35,424 nucleotides of DNA from Caulobacter sp. (GCA_028291265.1 JAQGIK010000086.1:1-35424), one strand, 5' to 3'. Positions 7,726 through 15,838 are shown, counted from the stretch's first letter. The notes: generated by a model from the letters alone, not told the origin. Numbers and translations: made by a program.

Positions 7726-9134
7726 CTCCGGTAATCCCCGTTGATCGCCACGTACTGTTTGGTCAGGTCGCAGGTCCAGATCACCGCGTGGCCGCGGCCG
7801 ACGCCGACGTCGATGCTGACCTCCAGCTCCGGCTTCTTCATGTAGGCGCTCATCTTCGCCTCGCTGTAGTTGGCCGCCACCATGCCGTCGTGGGCGGCCA
7901 TCAGCTTGCCGAACTGGACGCTCATCTTCTCGCGGTTGACCGGCTCGTCGGCCCTCCCCACGGCCATGACGATGCGGCCCCAGTTGGCGTCCTCGCCGGC
8001 GAAGGCGGTCTTGACCAGCGGGCTCTCGGCCACCGTCCGGGCGATCTTCCGCGCCGAAGCGTGGCTCTCGGCCCCGGTGACGTTGATCTTGACGAACTTG
8101 GTCGCCCCCTCGCCGTCGCGGACCAGCTGCAGCGCCAGGTCGAGCAGCACGGCCTCCAGCTTCTCGCGGAAGTCGGCCAGGCGCTTGTCGCCGGCCCGGT
8201 GGATCTTCGGCGCGCCGGACTGGCCGGTGGCGAACAGCAGCAGGGTGTCGTTGGTCGAGCGGTCGCCATCGACCGTCACGGCGTTGAAGGTGTTGCGCAC
8301 ATAGAGGCTGACCAGGGTCTGCAAGGCGCCGGGCGCGATGGCCGCGTCGGTGGCCACGAAGGCCAGCATGGTCGCCATGTCGGGCGCGATCATCCCCGAG
8401 CCCTTGGCGATGCCGGCGATGCGGACCGTGACCCCGTCGATGGTCGCCGTCGCCTGCGCCCCCTTGGCAAAGGTGTCGGTGGTCATGATGGCGCCGGCCG
8501 CCTCGGCCCAGCCGTCGGCGTGCAGCTTCGCCTCGATCTCGGGCAGCTTCGAGGTGATCTTGGCGTCGTCGAGCAGCACGCCGATGACGCCGGTCGAGGC
8601 CATCATCACGTCGCGCTGGCGGCAGTCGAAACGCTTGCCGACCGCCGTCGCCACCCGGCGCACCGCGTCGGCGCCGGGCTTGCCGGTGAAGCTGTTGGCG
8701 CAGCCGGCGTTGACCACCAGGGCCCGCACGTCGTCGCCCTTGGAGGTGGTCAGCTGGCGCTTGCACCAGTCGGTAGGGGCCGAGCCGACGGCGTGGCGGG
8801 TGAACACCCCGGCCGCGCTGGTGCCCTCGGCGAACCGCATGATCAGCAGGTCGTCGCGCTCATGCTTGTAGAAGCCGGCTCTCGCCGTGGCGATCTCGAC
8901 CCCGGCCACCGGGGCGATCTTCGGAAACGGCACGGCCAGCGGCGACACCGCCAGCCCGGGCTTGCCCGGCGCGGCCGGCTCGGCGGCAACCTCCTTCGGC
9001 GCCCGCTTCAAGGCCGCGCGGATCGGCTCGATGGCGCGCTCGACCGCATGGCCGACGGCCTCCACCGGCTTGGCGGCGGCCTCGAAGGCCATGGCGGGCA
9101 GATCCTTGGCGGAGTGAAGCTTCTTGTCGGTCAT
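7722..9134 (-). CDS. argJ: Bifunctional glutamate N-acetyltransferase / amino-acid N-acetyltransferase
   Basis: ArgJ transfers the acetyl group from N-acetylornithine to glutamate (and can use acetyl-CoA), serving the arginine pathway. The self-cleavage site is visible in KGSGMIAPDMATMLAF, with cut Ala254/Thr255; Thr255 becomes the N-terminal nucleophile of the beta chain. The protein is 470 aa, longer than most homologues because of about 60 Ala/Pro/Glu-rich residues before the conserved start near LAVSPLAVPFPKIAPVAGV. The ATG overlaps the stop of the upstream PpiC gene by 4 bp, so the two are coupled. Its stop overlaps that of kdsA. Confidence 0.94.
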   Translation of the reverse strand: MTDKKLHSAKDLPAMAFEAAAKPVEAVGHAVERAIEPIRAALKRAPKEVAAEPAAPGKPGLAVSPLAVPFPKIAPVAGVEIATARAGFYKHERDDLLIMRFAEGTSAAGVFTRHAVGSAPTDWCKRQLTTSKGDDVRALVVNAGCANSFTGKPGADAVRRVATAVGKRFDCRQRDVMMASTGVIGVLLDDAKITSKLPEIEAKLHADGWAEAAGAIMTTDTFAKGAQATATIDGVTVRIAGIAKGSGMIAPDMATMLAFVATDAAIAPGALQTLVSLYVRNTFNAVTVDGDRSTNDTLLLFATGQSGAPKIHRAGDKRLADFREKLEAVLLDLALQLVRDGEGATKFVKINVTGAESHASARKIARTVAESPLVKTAFAGEDANWGRIVMAVGRADEPVNREKMSVQFGKLMAAHDGMVAANYSEAKMSAYMKKPELEVSIDVGVGRGHAVIWTCDLTKQYVAINGDYRS

Positions 9135-10114
9135 TTCTTCGGCGGAACTGGAGCTGGAACAGGGGTGGGCTCGGCGGCGGGCGCGACGGTCGGGGCCGGG
9201 GCCGGCGGCATCGTCGCCCCGGGGGCAGGCGGCGGCGCGTTGGCCGGTTCGCTGGGCGCGCCGGGCACCGTCTGGCCGCGCGGGATCAGGGTCTCGACCT
9301 TGGCCCCGCCACGCAGCTTCTCCAGCAGGTCGCGGATCTGGCCGTAGGTCAGGAAGCGGACGATGTGCGGCCGCGCCACGTCAAGGGTCAGGGGCTGTTC
9401 GGGCCGGCGCTCGTCGACCTTGACCACCGCCCAGCCGCCCTCGACCGCGAACGGTCCGACCAGGGCGCCGGGTTGCGCATCCTTCAAAGCCGTCTGATAG
9501 GCCGGCGGCATGACGTCGAGCGGGAAGAAGCCGCCGAAATCGCCGCCGTTGAAGCGGGTGGCGCTGTCGATCGAGCGCTCCATGGCCAGGCCCTCGAAGG
9601 GCCGGCCGGCGGCGACCAGGCGCTTGATGTCGGCGGCCGCCTCAGGGCTGCCGACGACGATCTGGCGGGCCTTGAACTGTTCCGAATGGGTCGCGAGGTC
9701 CTGCTGCTCGCGGTACATCTTCTGGATATTTTCTTCGGTGACGCCCTTCTCGACGTAGCTTTCGACGACCATGTCGGCCAGCACGCGCTTGCGCACCGCC
9801 TCCAGCCGCCGCAGGGCCACCGGATCGTCGTCGAGGCCGCGCTTGACGGCCTCGGCGCTGAGCAGCTCGCGGTCGACCACCTCGTCCAGCATCTGGCGGA
9901 ACATTTCCGACTGGATGTCGAGCGGCTCGCCCTCGCCGATCAGGCCTTGCGCTATCGCCTCGCGCTTGACGTCCGAAGCCCAGATGGTCTGGCCATCGAC
10001 GCGGGCGACGGCGACGTCGCCGGTCTCCGGCGGCTTGTCGTTGCTGGCCTTCGGCCCACAGGCGGCCAGCGCCAGGACGGCGACAACGAAGAGCGGGGCG
10101 AGACGTCTGAGCAT
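9131..10114 (-). CDS. PpiC/SurA-like peptidylprolyl isomerase lipoprotein
   Basis: This 327-aa exported protein has a signal sequence ending in the lipobox L-A-A-C, so it is probably a membrane-anchored lipoprotein. A SurA_N-like helical region (about residues 40-150) precedes a parvulin domain (about 160-265; EQFKARQIVV, GGDFGGFF and WAVVKVDERRPEQ are recognisable), then a Pro/Ala-rich tail ending VPPKK. It probably assists folding of exported or outer-membrane proteins. I chose the ATG at 10114, with GGAG 6 bases upstream, over a more distal in-frame start. It overlaps argJ by 4 bp. Confidence 0.88.
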   Translation of the reverse strand: MLRRLAPLFVVAVLALAACGPKASNDKPPETGDVAVARVDGQTIWASDVKREAIAQGLIGEGEPLDIQSEMFRQMLDEVVDRELLSAEAVKRGLDDDPVALRRLEAVRKRVLADMVVESYVEKGVTEENIQKMYREQQDLATHSEQFKARQIVVGSPEAAADIKRLVAAGRPFEGLAMERSIDSATRFNGGDFGGFFPLDVMPPAYQTALKDAQPGALVGPFAVEGGWAVVKVDERRPEQPLTLDVARPHIVRFLTYGQIRDLLEKLRGGAKVETLIPRGQTVPGAPSEPANAPPPAPGATMPPAPAPTVAPAAEPTPVPAPVPPKK

Positions 10115-10241
10115 GAAGACTCCGTCGATCCAGACCGGTTCGATTAAGGCCTTTCGGGACCAAAGGGAAACATTTGCAACCAGCCGGTCGCGCAAGGTCG
10201 ATTCATCCTCAATCTGATCTTTACCCGCGCCGTGCGACGGA

Positions 10242-11069
10242 ATGGGGACAGACCGTCCAGTGGAGCCGCCGCTTACCGTGTTCAACGCCGATCCCAAGAT
10301 CATTCAGCGCATGGCCCCGCACCTGCAAAGGGTGCTGGTGGTCGATTCGCAGCCGGCCGCGACCAAGCTTCTGCAGGATCTGTTGCGCAGCCTGGTGACC
10401 TGTCAGGTCTGGGCGGCGACCAGCGACGCCAAGGCCATCCAGGCCGCCCGCGCCGTGGATCCGCAGATCATCTTCCTCGAACACGCCGGTCCGGAGATCG
10501 ACGGCGCCCGCCTGGCCCGCGCCCTGCGCCGCAGCGACCTTTCCTGCCGCAAAGTTCCGATCGTCATGGTGACGGCCGAGGCCACCGCCCAGGCCATCCT
10601 CGGAGCCCGCGACGCCGGGGTGCATGAATTCCTGCGCAAGCCCTACACCATCAAGGACCTGATGCGCCGGCTGGAAGCGGTGGCGCTGAAGCCTCGCGAC
10701 TGGGTGGAGGCCGTTCACTACGTCGGGCCGGACCGCCGCCGCTTCAACAGCGGCGAATACGCCGGGCCGCGCAAGCGCCGTTCGGATTCGCGCAAGACGC
10801 CGGACCAGGACCGGATTTTGCAGGCGCTGAAGATCACGCGAGCGGCGATGGCCGCTGTCGACACCGATTGGATGCAGGCGCGGCGCGCCCTGCTGGCCCA
10901 GGCCGCCGACCTCCAGAAGGCGGCGGTCTCGGTCGGCGACCTGAAACTGATGGACGCGGCGGTGACCCTGAACAAGGCGGTCGGCGAAACGCTCGACCGG
11001 GCCAAACTCGAACCGGCGGTGGCGGCGATCACCGCCTTCCTGCCGAAGGAAGAAGCGAAGGCGGCCTAA
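10242..11069 (+). CDS. Receiver-domain protein with degenerate phosphorylation site
   Basis: This 275-aa protein has an N-terminal response-regulator receiver fold (about residues 28-145). The switch Thr (Thr111) and conserved Lys (Lys133, in LRKPYT) are present. The phosphoacceptor Asp is replaced by Glu80 (IIFLEHAGPEIDG), and the acidic pair near the start is Asp35-Ser36. It is therefore unlikely to be phosphorylated normally and may be permanently 'on' or use another signal. The C-terminal part has a YVGPDRRR...GPRKRRSD basic motif (residues 160-182) and a helical tail, but no DNA-binding domain I recognise. No histidine kinase is adjacent. The start is uncertain; a GTG lies at 10260. Confidence 0.82.
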   Translation: MGTDRPVEPPLTVFNADPKIIQRMAPHLQRVLVVDSQPAATKLLQDLLRSLVTCQVWAATSDAKAIQAARAVDPQIIFLEHAGPEIDGARLARALRRSDLSCRKVPIVMVTAEATAQAILGARDAGVHEFLRKPYTIKDLMRRLEAVALKPRDWVEAVHYVGPDRRRFNSGEYAGPRKRRSDSRKTPDQDRILQALKITRAAMAAVDTDWMQARRALLAQAADLQKAAVSVGDLKLMDAAVTLNKAVGETLDRAKLEPAVAAITAFLPKEEAKAA

Positions 11070-11079
11070 GCCAGGCGGT

Positions 11080-11236
11080 CCTTCTCCCGCTTGTCGGGAG
11101 AAGGTGGCCCCGAAGGGGTCGGATGGGGCAGCACCGACCCCTACCAATCAGACAAGACAAAGGGCAGTCACCGACCAGCGGTGCTGCCCTCATCCGTCGG
11201 CTACGCCGACACCTTCTCCCGACAAGCGGGAGAAGG
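11080..11236. repeat. Palindromic intergenic repeat between convergent genes
   Basis: Two complementary 27-bp arms lie at 11080-11106 and 11210-11236. Each arm is itself a hairpin (CTTCTCCCG / CGGGAGAAG). An inner pair, GGGCAGCACC near 11124 and GGTGCTGCCC near 11180, extends the near-palindrome. The CTTCTCCCGCTTGTCGGGAG type sequence is a common dispersed repeat of alphaproteobacteria. It fills almost the whole gap between the receiver-domain gene and rpoH, so it may terminate transcription from both sides. Confidence 0.82.
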
Positions 11237-11248
11237 GACCGCCAAAAG

Positions 11249-12136
11249 CTAGGCGTTCACCAAATTCCGGTCGCGCGCCGCGGCCTGCATGGCCTTCTGC
11301 AGCTTTTCGAACGCCCGCACCTCGATCTGACGCACCCGCTCGCGGCTGACGCCGTATTGCGAGGCCAGATCCTCAAGCGTCGTCGGGTCGTCGCGCAGCC
11401 GGCGCTCGGTCATGATGTGGCGTTCGCGGTCCGACAGCTCGGCCATGGCTTCCTCGAGCAGCCCCATACGCAGGGACTTCTCTTCGCTCTCGGCCAACTG
11501 GGTCTCCTGGCTGACCTGGTTGTCGTCCGACAGCCAGTCCTGCCACTCGGCGTCGCCGTCCACGCGCATCGGCGCGTTCAGCGAGGCGTCGGGACCCGAC
11601 AGCCGCCGGTTCATCGACACCACTTCCGACTCATGGACGCCCAGCTTGGTGGCGATGGTCGTCACATGCTCGGGCAGCAGGTCGCCGTCCTCGAAGGCGC
11701 TGATCTGGCTCTTGGCCTTGCGCAGGTTGAAGAACAGCTTCTTCTGCGCGGCCGTGGTGCCCATCTTCACGAGCGACCAGCTGCGCAGGATGTATTCCTG
11801 GATCGAGGCGCGGATCCACCACATGGCGTAAGTGGCCAGGCGGAAGCCCTTGTCGGGCTCGAATTTCTTGACCGCCTGCATCAGGCCGACGTTGCCTTCG
11901 GAGATCACTTCCCCGATCGGCAGGCCGTAGCCGCGATAACCCATGGCGATCTTGGCGACGAGGCGGAGGTGGCTGGTCACCATGCGGTGCGCGGCCTCGG
12001 GATCCTCGTGCTCCTTCCAACGCTTGGCGAGCATGAACTCCTCGTCCCGCGCCAGCATCGGAAATTTGCGGATCTCGGAGAGGTACCGCGACAGGCCGCC
12101 ATCCGGCGACATGACAGAGAGTGATGCAGCAGCCAT
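11249..12136 (-). CDS. rpoH: RNA polymerase heat-shock sigma factor RpoH (sigma-32)
   Basis: This 295-aa sigma factor directs RNA polymerase to heat-shock promoters. Region 2 (about residues 50-118, with SHLRLVAKIAMGYRGYG and YAMWWIRASIQEYIL) is nearly canonical. The RpoH box QKKLFFNLRKAK is at 131-142; it separates sigma-32 from other sigma-70 proteins and is involved in chaperone/protease control. The region 4.2 helix-turn-helix, TLEDLASQYGVSRERVRQIE, is at 253-272. The sequence closely resembles Caulobacter RpoH from memory. AGGGGAAAG lies about 10 bases before the ATG. A possible sigma-70-type promoter lies at 12221-12248. Confidence 0.96.
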   Translation of the reverse strand: MAAASLSVMSPDGGLSRYLSEIRKFPMLARDEEFMLAKRWKEHEDPEAAHRMVTSHLRLVAKIAMGYRGYGLPIGEVISEGNVGLMQAVKKFEPDKGFRLATYAMWWIRASIQEYILRSWSLVKMGTTAAQKKLFFNLRKAKSQISAFEDGDLLPEHVTTIATKLGVHESEVVSMNRRLSGPDASLNAPMRVDGDAEWQDWLSDDNQVSQETQLAESEEKSLRMGLLEEAMAELSDRERHIMTERRLRDDPTTLEDLASQYGVSRERVRQIEVRAFEKLQKAMQAAARDRNLVNA

Positions 12137-12220
12137 TTTCTTGTCTTTCCCCTATATCGGCAGGCGATATCGGGCCTGCCCGCTTTGCGGCACAGACCAC
12201 CCGCCCCCGTTCCAACAGAT

Positions 12221-12248
12221 CAGATAGGAACCCGTTGCGACCTTTCAA
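12221..12248 (-). promoter_or_regulatory. Possible sigma-70-type promoter of rpoH
   Basis: On the minus strand TTGAAA (12248-12243) is followed after 16 bp by TATCTG (12226-12221), about 85 bp upstream of the rpoH start. The surrounding CCTTTGAAA could also be part of a heat-shock-type promoter, which Caulobacter rpoH is known to have, but I see no clear CCCCAT-like -10. The assignment rests on the hexamers only. Confidence 0.3.
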
Positions 12249-12353
12249 AGGCCATGACGCGTTTGTAATCCGAGGGTGGTTGTAATCCTGAGCGCGCGAG
12301 TCAGGTATCGAAAAGCCCTGAGAGGGTTTTCAGAAAAGATCGACCCGAATTCC

Positions 12354-13343
12354 TTAAAGGCCCGCCAGCCCCGCCTCCAGCGCCGCCATGTCGGCCGGCA
12401 GGGGCGTCTCGAACCGCAGCCGCTCGCCGGTGACAGGATGCACGAAGCCCAGCACCGCCGCGTGCAGCGCCTGCCGGGTCAGCCCGGCCGCCTCGACGAT
12501 GGCCCGCACCGCATGGGCCGGCGCGCTGGAACCGTAGACCGGGTCGCCCAGGCAGGGCGACCCCTTGCTGGCCAGGTGGACGCGGATCTGGTGGGTCCGC
12601 CCGGTCTCCAGCGTACAGCGCACCTTCGCCGCCACGGGCTTGGCCCCGCCGAACGTCTGCTCGACCTCGTAGTGGGTGATGGCCTCGCGGCCACCGGTCT
12701 TCAGCACCGCCATCTTCTTGCGGTCGCTCGAGCTGCGGCCGATCTGCGTCTGGATCGTCCCCTTGGCCGGCGTCGGCGCCCCGCGTGTGAAGGCGATGTA
12801 GGCCCGTTCGATGTCGTGGGTCGCGAACAGGGCCGACAGGCCGGCATGGGCGGCGTCGGACTTGGCGGCCACCATCACCCCGCTGGTATCCTTGTCGAGC
12901 CGGTGGACGATGCCGGGCCGCAGGACCCCGCCGATCCCCGACAGGCTGTCCCCGCAGTGGTGCAGCAGGGCGTTGACCAGGGTTCCGCTTTCCGTACCGG
13001 GGCCCGGGTGGGCCGCCATCCCGGCCGGCTTGTCGATGACGATCAGGTGCTGGTCTTCGTAGAGCACCGTCAACGGAATGGCTTCCGGCCGCGGCTCGGC
13101 GGCGACCGGCGGCGGGATGGAGATTTCGTAGGTCCCGGCCTGGGCCTTGGCCGAGGCGTCGGTCACCGGCTTGCCGGCCCGCCTGACCAGGCCCGCCGCC
13201 ATCAGCGCCTGGATGCGGCCCCGCGACAGCTCGGCGACCCGGTCGGCCAGCACCTTGTCCAGCCGCCCGCCGGCCTCGACGACCTCGACGAGCCGGGTTT
13301 CGGAGCCGTCGAAGGCGATCTCTTCCTCGTCGTCGCTCATCAT
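12354..13343 (-). CDS. rluD: Ribosomal large-subunit pseudouridine synthase RluD-type
   Basis: This 329-aa enzyme converts specific uridines of 23S rRNA to pseudouridine. An S4 RNA-binding domain covers about residues 25-75 (RLDKVLADRVAELSRGRIQ). The catalytic motif is GIVHRLDKDTSG with Asp150. Other RluA-family blocks are YEDQHLIVIDKPAGM and ETGRTHQIRVHLA. It starts with tandem ATGs (13343, 13340) and a long acidic run, DDEEE. A longer open frame upstream lacks family sequence and is not included. It lies 217 bp upstream of rpoH on the same strand. Confidence 0.92.
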   Translation of the reverse strand: MMSDDEEEIAFDGSETRLVEVVEAGGRLDKVLADRVAELSRGRIQALMAAGLVRRAGKPVTDASAKAQAGTYEISIPPPVAAEPRPEAIPLTVLYEDQHLIVIDKPAGMAAHPGPGTESGTLVNALLHHCGDSLSGIGGVLRPGIVHRLDKDTSGVMVAAKSDAAHAGLSALFATHDIERAYIAFTRGAPTPAKGTIQTQIGRSSSDRKKMAVLKTGGREAITHYEVEQTFGGAKPVAAKVRCTLETGRTHQIRVHLASKGSPCLGDPVYGSSAPAHAVRAIVEAAGLTRQALHAAVLGFVHPVTGERLRFETPLPADMAALEAGLAGL

Positions 13344-13414
13344 TTCATCCGTGCCGCCGGGCGGAGGCCGGGTCAACCTTCTGCCGGGCCGGGCGGGCGG
13401 CGGCCCCTGCACCC

Positions 13415-13434
13415 GCCTGCATCGCGATGCAGGC
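13415..13434. promoter_or_regulatory. Perfect 20-bp palindrome, probable operator of the LNG-repeat genes
   Basis: GCCTGCATCG followed by its exact complement forms a 20-bp palindrome 125 bp before the first LNG-repeat gene and 71 bp before rluD. The same 10-bp half-site recurs at 15883-15892, upstream of the other two repeat genes. The shorter core TGCATCG/CGATGCA is clustered beside the HTH regulator gene. It is therefore a likely binding site for that regulator (inference). Confidence 0.6.
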
Positions 13435-13558
13435 CGGCGCCTGTCGCTGCAACGCCGCAGACCGAAGTTTTCCGCCATAAGGCGCCACCCCGGCGGCCCC
13501 GCCGGAATGACCTGCAAAAACACCGCGCAAAGACGCGGACCGCTCTGGAGAGACAACC

Positions 13559-13852
13559 ATGAAGAAGACCCTGATCGCCGCCGTCGCCGCGACCGCCGCC
13601 CTCACCCTCGCCGCCCCCGCCTTCGCCGGCGGCGGGAACAACGGCCTCGAGCCGAACGGCCTTCACGTGAATGGCCTTCACGTGAATGGCCTTGATCCCA
13701 ACGGCCTCGCCGCCAACGGCATCAAGCCGAACGCGATCACCTTCAACGGCCTCGACCCCAACGGCCGCTCGAGCCAGGGCGTCTCGACGACGGGGACGAA
13801 ATTCGCCGTCGCCCCTGCGGTCACCGCCATCCGCCTGCCGACCAGGCGCTGA
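13559..13852 (+). CDS. Secreted LNG pentapeptide-like repeat protein 1
   Basis: This 97-aa protein has a clean Sec signal peptide (KK, a hydrophobic stretch, cleavage after A-F-A near residue 23). About nine five-residue repeats follow (NGLEP, NGLHV, NGLHV, NGLDP, NGLAA, NGIKP and so on). The C-terminal tail PAVTAIRLPTRR matches the tail of the two paralogues at 15968 and 16384. It lacks the N-terminal Cys pair of those paralogues. GGAGAG lies 7 bases before the ATG. Repeats 3 and 4 are encoded by a perfect 15-bp tandem duplication. The repeat spacing suggests a pentapeptide-type beta-helix, but the function is unknown. Confidence 0.85.
   Translation: MKKTLIAAVAATAALTLAAPAFAGGGNNGLEPNGLHVNGLHVNGLDPNGLAANGIKPNAITFNGLDPNGRSSQGVSTTGTKFAVAPAVTAIRLPTRR
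13658..13687 (+). repeat. Perfect 15-bp tandem duplication within LNG protein 1
   Basis: The 15-bp unit GGCCTTCACGTGAAT occurs twice in a row and encodes part of two identical NGLHV repeats. This indicates recent in-frame repeat expansion. Confidence 0.9.
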
Positions 13853-13900
13853 TCCGCCAACCCTGATCCGAAAGCCGCGGCGAACCGTAGAGGAAGTCCA

Positions 13901-14038
13901 ATGACCGTTTTTGCCAAGTTCGCCGCCGCCATCGCCTCCGCCTTGGGAGGCAAGAAACCCGCCTTCGCCGACGCCCGTCGGAAGGGCGTGCGCATGAACG
14001 GCATCGCCGCCCGTAGCGGCCGGGCCCGCAATCGGTAA
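13901..14038 (+). CDS. Small basic 45-residue protein
   Basis: This short frame reads MTVFAKFAAAIASALGGKKP and then a basic tail with RRKGVRMNGIAARSGRARNR. A strong AGAGGAAG lies 5 bases upstream of the ATG. It sits 48 bp after LNG protein 1 and 11 bp before the ADYC-like gene on the same strand, so it fits an operon. The N-terminal half is hydrophobic and amphipathic; the MNGI in the second half faintly recalls the LNG repeats. No family is recognised. It could be a small membrane-active or regulatory peptide, or a short cargo protein. Confidence 0.55.
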   Translation: MTVFAKFAAAIASALGGKKPAFADARRKGVRMNGIAARSGRARNR

Positions 14039-14049
14039 GTATCGGCGTT

Positions 14050-14844
14050 ATGAAACGTCCGGTCCTCGCCACCGCCGCCATTCTGCTTGAACTGGTCCTG
14101 CTGGCCTCGCCAGCGCTGGCCGCCCCGCCGCCGGACCTCAAGGTCGAGCGCACCGGCTTCGTCTACACCACCCCTGAAGGCGTCCTCCGCTCGCCCGACC
14201 TGGTCGGGGCCGAGTTCGACATGGTCATGGACGGCCAGGACGTCACCGTCCGCATCGACAGCGTCACCCCCTCGGAGGAACAGCCCGGCGTCCTGCTGCA
14301 CGACTTCCAGCTGAAACACGCGGACGGAACCTGGGCGCCCCTGTGCGACAAGGACGCCTACGACCGCGCCCTCGGCTTCCCGGTCGCCGGCCGCTGGACC
14401 GAGGACGGCCAGTACATCAAGGATCCCACCGGCTGGTTTTTGACCTGCACCTCCGGCTCGCAGGGCAAGTGCATCCTCTGGGGCTACGATCCCTGGGGCC
14501 AGGACGCAGCGGGCCGGCCGCTTGACCGCCACTACCAGGCCTGCCAGCACATGGTCCGCGCCGACTATGACGGCAAGGGCGCGCCCCACACCCGCAACGG
14601 CACCGCCATCGACATGCAGGACGACGTCGGCCTGCAGAAATGGGAATCGGCCGCCGACGCCGAATTCGGCTTCGAGGCCGGCTGGGGCGTCGACGGCGCA
14701 ACCTGCGTCGCCCGCACCCGCTGGCCGGACCTGCTGACCGCCGAGGACCTGTGGAAGGCCAGCCCGAAGCTGGCCGGCCCCTGCACGCCCGATCGGGCGC
14801 GGGCCAAGGGCGCGTTGATCTTCACCCGGGTGAAGATCAGGTAG
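14050..14844 (+). CDS. Exported ADYC domain-like protein
   Basis: This 264-aa protein has a signal peptide ending near ALA/APPP (residue 25). It has six Cys (99, 133, 141, 165, 219, 245), suggesting disulfides in the periplasm or outside the cell. The block HYQACQHMVRADYDGKG (about 161-177), followed by PHTRNGTAIDMQDDVG, matches what I remember of the ADYC domain, but with Asp174 in place of the name-giving Cys. The function of that family is unknown. It is 11 bp downstream of the 45-aa gene and in the same block as LNG protein 1, so a joint role is likely. No clear ribosome site is seen, which suggests coupling to the upstream frame. Confidence 0.75.
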   Translation: MKRPVLATAAILLELVLLASPALAAPPPDLKVERTGFVYTTPEGVLRSPDLVGAEFDMVMDGQDVTVRIDSVTPSEEQPGVLLHDFQLKHADGTWAPLCDKDAYDRALGFPVAGRWTEDGQYIKDPTGWFLTCTSGSQGKCILWGYDPWGQDAAGRPLDRHYQACQHMVRADYDGKGAPHTRNGTAIDMQDDVGLQKWESAADAEFGFEAGWGVDGATCVARTRWPDLLTAEDLWKASPKLAGPCTPDRARAKGALIFTRVKIR

Positions 14845-14857
14845 CCGGGAACACGTA

Positions 14858-14887
14858 AGGCGGAAGTGTATGCGGTTCCGCCGCCCG
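14858..14887. repeat. 30-bp dispersed hairpin repeat, copy 1
   Basis: This 30-bp sequence contains the stem GGCGGAA / TTCCGCC around a 10-base loop. It lies between the convergent ADYC-like and HTH-regulator genes. An exact inverted copy lies at 25473-25502 upstream of thrS. It may work as a terminator here and belongs to a dispersed repeat family. Confidence 0.8.
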
Positions 14888-14895
14888 AACCTGTT

Positions 14896-15780
14896 CTAGT
14901 GTTGGAATCCAGACCCTGAAAGGGTCTCGGGCCGGCGCAGCCAGTCCAGCTTGATCGCCGAGGCTGGGGCCAGCGGCCCGACGTCGCGCAGCAGATGGGC
15001 CTTCAGCTCGGGGCTGATCAGGCTCTCGTCGGCCGTGGCGTCCTGGGCCTGCAGCTCGCGGCAGCGGGCGTCGTCGGCCTCGATGTCGCCGGAGAGCTCG
15101 CCGATCCGCTCGACGATGCAGGGCACCGCCGTCGGCGTGCGGGCCACGTCCAGGGCCGGGGCCAGGATGATGCCGTCGAACATCTCGCCGCGCGGCAGAC
15201 CGACGGCGTTGAGCATGGCGTAGAACTGGGTGTCGCGGGCCAGGTCGCTGAGCACCACGAACACCTGGCCCTGCAAGGGCAGCATCCAGCCCTCGAACCG
15301 GGCGCCCGAACTGCCCAGCCAGAATTCCAGCAGGCCGTTGGCGTTGCGCCGCACCAGGCCGTGGTCGTTGACCAGCTTGCCCGGCACGATCAACGAGCAG
15401 CGCACCGTCCGCCAGAAGCCCTCGAACACCGACTGCCGGCGGCCGGCCACCGCCCGCGCCTCGTCGAGGCCCGGCATCGGCAGGCCCATGATCTCCGGCA
15501 TCAGGGTCTGGGGCGCGGCCGCCGTCGCCAGGCCGCCCATGAAGGCCAGCAGGACATCGGTGTTGGCGTCCCAGTGCAGCATCGAAAAGCCCGGCCGCTT
15601 GGTCGCCACCAGCTCGGTCAGCCGCGCCAGGTTGTGCTCGGAGGGATTGACCACGCCGGTCGCCCAGCGGGCCACCACCGACTTGTCGACGCCGAGGTCC
15701 GCCGCCAGCCGGCCACGGCTGAGCGACAGCGTCTTCATGACGATCTCGAGCTTGGCGGGGAATCCGGCGACGTCAGCCAT
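14896..15780 (-). CDS. Helix-turn-helix (XRE-like) transcriptional regulator
   Basis: This 294-aa protein has an N-terminal HTH of the Cro/CI type at about residues 18-60 (LSLSRGRLAADLGVDKSVVA, then RWATGVVNPSEHNLARL). The rest has no family I recognise; the region around 110-210 (SVFEGFWRTVRCSLIVPG, GLLEFWLGSSGARFEGW) may bind a ligand or form an oligomer. The gene is divergent from the LNG protein 2/3 pair. Between them lie several TGCATCG/CGATGCA elements, 19-58 bp from its own start, which suggests self-regulation and control of the LNG genes. Confidence 0.8.
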   Translation of the reverse strand: MADVAGFPAKLEIVMKTLSLSRGRLAADLGVDKSVVARWATGVVNPSEHNLARLTELVATKRPGFSMLHWDANTDVLLAFMGGLATAAAPQTLMPEIMGLPMPGLDEARAVAGRRQSVFEGFWRTVRCSLIVPGKLVNDHGLVRRNANGLLEFWLGSSGARFEGWMLPLQGQVFVVLSDLARDTQFYAMLNAVGLPRGEMFDGIILAPALDVARTPTAVPCIVERIGELSGDIEADDARCRELQAQDATADESLISPELKAHLLRDVGPLAPASAIKLDWLRRPETLSGSGFQH

Positions 15781-15798
15781 ACCCGGAATAGGAACATG

Positions 15799-15838
15799 GA
15801 TGCATCGTTATGCAAAGCATCGATGCACAACGATGCAC
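15799..15838. promoter_or_regulatory. Cluster of CGATGCA operator elements
   Basis: The region contains the palindrome GATGCATC (15799-15806), the palindrome GCATCGATGC (15817-15826) and two CGATGCAC copies (15821, 15831) exactly 10 bp apart, one helical turn. The elements share their core with the 20-bp palindrome at 13415-13434. They lie just upstream of the regulator gene, so binding could block its transcription. Confidence 0.55.
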
